Part shown: piece after piece, positions 60,588 to 64,000 of the stretch
Layout of the letters: each line of letters starts with the position of its first letter
Numbering within the stretch: position 1 is the stretch's first letter
Source: Macrotis lagotis
Lineage: Eukaryota > Chordata > Mammalia > Peramelemorphia > Peramelidae
NCBI RefSeq assembly: GCF_037893015.1
Contig: NC_133663.1
Coordinates: 136,762,100-136,826,099 of the forward strand
Length of the DNA: 64,000 bases
Direction: 5' to 3'
The notes under the pieces: generated by a model
The model's input: the letters and a program-made list of their open reading frames with translations, nothing else
The model's database searches: none
What the model was told of the DNA's origin: nothing
Translations under genes and position numbers: made by a program

Positions 60588-62330
60588 TGGGTAGAGCCAA
60601 GATGGCAGTCTGAAGCTACCATGCTCCAAGAACTTTTCCCTACACAAAACTAAATGAAGCCTCTGAGCAGACATTCAAGCTACAGATCCTAAGAAGAAAA
60701 AGACTAGATCCAAAGAAGTTTTCATTGGTATACATCATGGAGGATCTTCAGTGAAGTTCTATGTCACTAGTGGAAAAGGGGAAGTAAAGCCCAGTAAGAC
60801 AGGAGAGAAGGAAAGTCAGATGAAGCCTTTTAGCAACAATGCAGTCCAGGTCTAGAGATCATGATAACAACATAAGTCCTGACTGCAAGATAGAAAGACA
60901 GCAGGGAGTGTCCCAACAGTAAACAAAATCTGAAGGCAATAATCACTGGGGCAAAAGAAAGGAATGGGTTGTAAACAAACCACTGTATAGTCAAAGCCTG
61001 GAAATAAAGGAGGAATTAAACTTCTGTAAGGACAAGGTCCAGACTACATAGGCAAAATCCTGGCCAAGGAATAGTCAGTCCAAACATATGTAATTTTGGT
61101 CTTTATTCCCTAAACCCCAGAAATAGAGCTCAAACTTTTCAAAGTAAGCTAAAATGCTAAAAAAATTAACTCTATAGAAAATTATTAAGCAGATAAAGAG
61201 GATAACAATGCTACTCTGAAAAAAATAGTTAAAAATTGCCCACAGAGTTTTGCCAAAAGAATCTATGAATTGAAAAAATCTAAAACCTCGTAGAAGAGCT
61301 TAGAAAAGAATTTAAAAATCAAAGAAGAGAGAAGAAAAATGGAAAAAAGAAATGAGAGGCAAATTATGAAAAATAGATAAAAGAAATCAACCCCCTTTAA
61401 ATTTAAAAATGACCAATTGGAGAAAGACTTCAAAATAAAAATCAACCAACTGGAAAAGGAAGCACAAAAGTTAATTGAAGAAAATAAAACCTTAAGAATT
61501 AGAATTGAACAAATAGGAACCAGTGAATCTCCAAGACTATGAGTTTTCATCAAAAAAAATAAAATGGCTCAAAAAATTGATAGAAAGCATAAAATATCTT
61601 TCAGAAAATCAAAGGACCTTGAAAATATTTCTAGGAGAAATAATCTATGAATCATTGGACCACTGGAAAGCCCAGATCAACAAAAGAAACCGGAAAACAA
61701 TTAACAGGAAATTGTCAGGGAAAACTGCCCAAATCTGCTAAAGCAAGAAGATAAAAGACTCAATGAAAGGATACAAAGAACTCATCCATTAAGAGACCCA
61801 GGACAAAAGCTTCAAGGGCTTTATGGCCAAATTCTTGAGTTCTCCAAAAAAGGAGAAATGCTGCAAGCCTCCAAAAGGAAGCAGTTTAACTGCAAAGGAA
61901 TGATAACTAAAGTTACACAGGATGTATGAGCTTCAACACTGAAGGACGGGAAGATCTGGAATAATATATACTGGTAGGCAAAGGACCTTGGATTGCAATC
62001 AAGAATTTACTGCCCTGCAAAATTTAGCATATACTGTCAGGGGAAAAGATGAATGTTCAACTAAATAAAAATTCAAACTTCCCAGATTAAGCAAAGAGGA
62101 AATAAAATACTTAAATAAAACCATTTCAGAAAAAGAAATTGAAGCAACCATAAATAGACTCCCTAAGAAAAGTCTCCTGAACTAGTTGGATTAATAAGTG
62201 ACTTCTACCAAACACTTAAGAAATGATTAATTCCTATGTCACTTAAAGTATTTAAAAATAGGAGTTCTATGAAATTCTTTAAATGACAGCAAGACACACA
62301 CACAAAAAAGCACAAAATAATACAGAAACT
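60588..62330 (+). mobile_element. L1 with 5' UTR and ORF1 joined to a short ORF2 piece
   Basis: Begins 'tgggtagagccaagatggca' (60596), first 5' UTR type as at 23276. ORF1 runs about 61140-62075 with a coiled-coil (61390-61560) and an RNA-binding part ('gagttctccaaaaaaggag', 'gcaagcctccaaaaggaag', 'caggggaaaagatgaatgttc'). At about 62085 it switches to ORF2 ('agaggaaataaaatacttaa', 'cagaaaaagaaattgaagc') and stops at about 62330 with an A-rich end. Confidence 0.78.
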
Positions 62331-62334
62331 GAAA

Positions 62335-62512
62335 AAAAATACTTTGATCTATAATCAGATTCTATCAGTCTTTCTCTGAACATGGAGGGGAACCTTTTTC
62401 ATCATACATCCTTTGAAATTGCTATGAATAATTGTACTGATGAAAATAGCTAATTCATTCACAGTTGACCATCACACAATTTTGCTGTTACTGTTTACTA
62501 TGTTGTCCCCTT
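62335..62512 (-). mobile_element. L1 3' UTR fragment of another subfamily
   Basis: Minus-strand 3' UTR: 'catcatacatcctttgaaatt', 'gctaattcattcacagttg', 'ttgctgttactgtttactatg'. A shorter relative lies at 29166-29280. No ORF2 is attached. Confidence 0.55.
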
Positions 62513-62514
62513 TT

Positions 62515-64000
62515 TGATCACTTCCACAGTATTTAAAGCTTCTCCATTTGCTTCCATATTGCTTTCACACATAGATGATATGGTGCTGACAGATGGAACA
62601 TTTTTGTTTTTTGGTGTTAATTGCTTGAGCAAAATTAACACAAGCAGCAAAGGCATAATCATCTACAAATTTAAAAAAAAATCATGCACCAAATCTTCCT
62701 CTGCTTTATACTTTGCTTGTAGTTTTTATTCAAGTTAAACAATTTAGTGTCATTGTGATAGTTTACCCTAATTCCATGTTCATCGAAGATGTTTGATCAT
62801 GTTGCTGACATCATACAAAAAAAGCATGGGGGTAAACACACAAAAGTGTTTCACTTCATTGGTGCATAGAAAAGTATGAGAGCATAATCCATTATCCAGA
62901 ATAAGGTCAAGCATGCCTTCATGAAATTGATGCTCAATGCTGATGAATTTCTCTGGACAACCAGCTTTTTCCAAAAGCTCTCATGATCCTCCATATCAAA
63001 AGCTTGGTCAGATTGATAAGCGTTGTATTCAGATTTTTGTTCTATTAATTGCATTTTTCCTGGAATCATCAGGCATTAAGCACATACAATCATTCTACAG
63101 AAGTCACATTTGGCAATTTTTTATATTTCCCCAACATTTCTTTCAAAACTTATTTGATGTTTGTGTATATTCTGACCCAGATGCAGTGCTGTAAACCAAA
63201 TCTCTAAGAGCTGCCCACTCCTTTTTTGCTTCACTGTTGCCAACATTGTTTTGGTTCAAGTTGCCCACAAGTCAGCAACAAACTTGTACTATTAAGTGAA
63301 GTTTTCTAATCTGTTGGCATTATGGTGTGTTTTTGTTTTGTTTTGTTTTGTTTTGTTTTGTTTTGTTTTGTTTTGGTAGTTGTCTTGCCTGGGAATGCTG
63401 CTTTTGTGAAATAAGAAGATACAGTTTGGACAGGATAAGTCTATGATCACTCTAGAACTCTGTGCCACACATTGCTTTTGTCAGTTTCATATTCAATTTA
63501 TTCTCTATATAATGACATAGTCTTTTAAATGTCAATATTTGTTGTATAAATACAGCAACATGGGGTTGATGATATTTCCATATCCATTCCTTCCAAGGAC
63601 TCCCTGCAATGTCTGATAGTCTGAACCTATTCTGGTTCTGTCAGATTGTCCTTTTTGTACAATGATGATGAGAGTAATCATGTCTTCATAAATTTTTCCT
63701 TTGACTTCAACCTCAACAGTGTTTGTCATAATGGCAATATAAGCACTGATGATGGTTGTGTGGTACTTTCCTGCAAATGGAAATCACATTGTCATGAGGC
63801 TTTCATTCATTCTCTTTGTTTATATACAAACATGTTGACTAAGTTAGTTTTCACTTCAAAATTTATGGCAACTTCATGACATGCCCTTTAAGAACAATAA
63901 TCCATAAAAATAGGTACCCAACTCTAAATTTGATGGGCTAACTATCAGTTGACATCATTGTTTCACTAAAAATATGATATGATATTATATGACATGATAT
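62515..64000 (-). mobile_element. Old CR1/L2-type LINE (endonuclease and RT), broken
   Basis: Minus-strand non-LTR element unrelated to L1. Endonuclease region 63532-63729 reads 'DMITLIIIVQK' and 'RTRIGSDYQTLQGVLGRNGY', matching the 'ARVGxDxxxWxGVIGxNG' pattern of this LINE group. RT region: 63069-62851 reads 'QAFDMEDHESFWKKL', and 62974-62780 reads 'GCPEKFISI' and 'FHEGMLDLILDNG', the family pattern 'FGCPxKFIxxxxxFHDGM.ARVxDNG'. Near 62670 the minus strand reads 'FVDDYAFAA', the RT catalytic DD, followed by 'INTKK'. Order is EN to RT on minus. It is split by stops and a TTTTG repeat and runs off the window. The exact clade (CR1, L2 or L3) is not resolved. Confidence 0.7.
63327..63375. repeat. 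(TTTTG)n microsatellite
   Basis: About nine to ten TTTTG units inside the CR1/L2-type LINE, probably expanded from an A-rich insertion or local slippage. Confidence 0.95.

Noticed and set aside
62514-62738. Plus-strand open frame reading 'HIDDMVLTDG', like an RT YxDD motif
   Set aside because: The LINE here runs on minus, where 'FVDDYAFAA' followed by 'INTKK' fits the RT active site in order with the other motifs. The plus reading is chance.
63327-63375. Regular TTTTG units as a CRISPR-like array
   Set aside because: Five-base units without spacers. A simple microsatellite in a eukaryotic genome.
1-64000. A new gene cluster or defence-type system
   Set aside because: No intact multi-gene arrangement exists. 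Every coding signal traces to L1, another LINE or the ADIPOR1 retrocopy.

Overview
This window looks like gene-poor mammalian DNA, almost certainly from a marsupial. It is AT-rich and most of it is made of LINE-1 (L1) copies of several subfamilies. About a dozen copies carry a short SINE that begins with a tRNA-like 'ggctaggtggcacagtgg' and ends 'ccttgcaaaa' plus an A-rich tail. I recall this exact SINE 3' end from South American opossum sequence, so a didelphid is my best guess. That is recollection, not a computed match. Two CORE-SINEs (MAR1 type) also fit a marsupial. I found no intact host gene, tRNA, rRNA or CRISPR array, and no bacterial-style operon.

Layout. 1-735: 3' end of a plus-strand L1. 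736-3185: plain AT-rich DNA. 3190-14210: stacked minus-strand L1 blocks. One of them received a retrocopy of the adiponectin receptor gene ADIPOR1 (6472-8318, minus), the only recognisable host-gene sequence in the window. A plus-strand L1 3' end holding a solo retroviral LTR (13591-13976) follows. 14215-18010: low-repeat DNA with one L1 3' end, one SINE and faint MIR relics. 18014-27592: three successive plus-strand L1s that keep the 5' UTR and ORF1, with an LTR-like block (about 19700-20530) between the first two. 28556-31595: a minus-strand L1 lacking most of ORF2. 31600-36990: low-repeat DNA with SINEs. 37045-47245: a plus-strand ORF2 fragment, then a nearly full-length minus-strand L1 holding a solo LTR (40581-41142) and a SINE. 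48432-62330: five plus-strand L1 copies or fragments head to tail, including the most complete one (51795-58245). 62335-64000: a minus L1 3' UTR fragment and an old CR1/L2-type LINE in minus orientation.

The sequences do not cooperate in any pathway. What the window offers is a record of retrotransposition and repair. The clearest items are: the ADIPOR1 retrocopy with 12-bp target-site duplications and its parent's GC-rich leader; a perfect 50-nt inverted copy of one L1's ORF1 inside the same element's ORF2; an L1 5' UTR with a block from another subfamily inside it; a 5' UTR fold-back at the start of another L1; a duplicated reverse-transcriptase active-site segment; and repeated loss of ORF2 with ORF1 kept. 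I see no convincing new biological system. Element boundaries are by eye and may be off by tens of bases unless target-site duplications are quoted.
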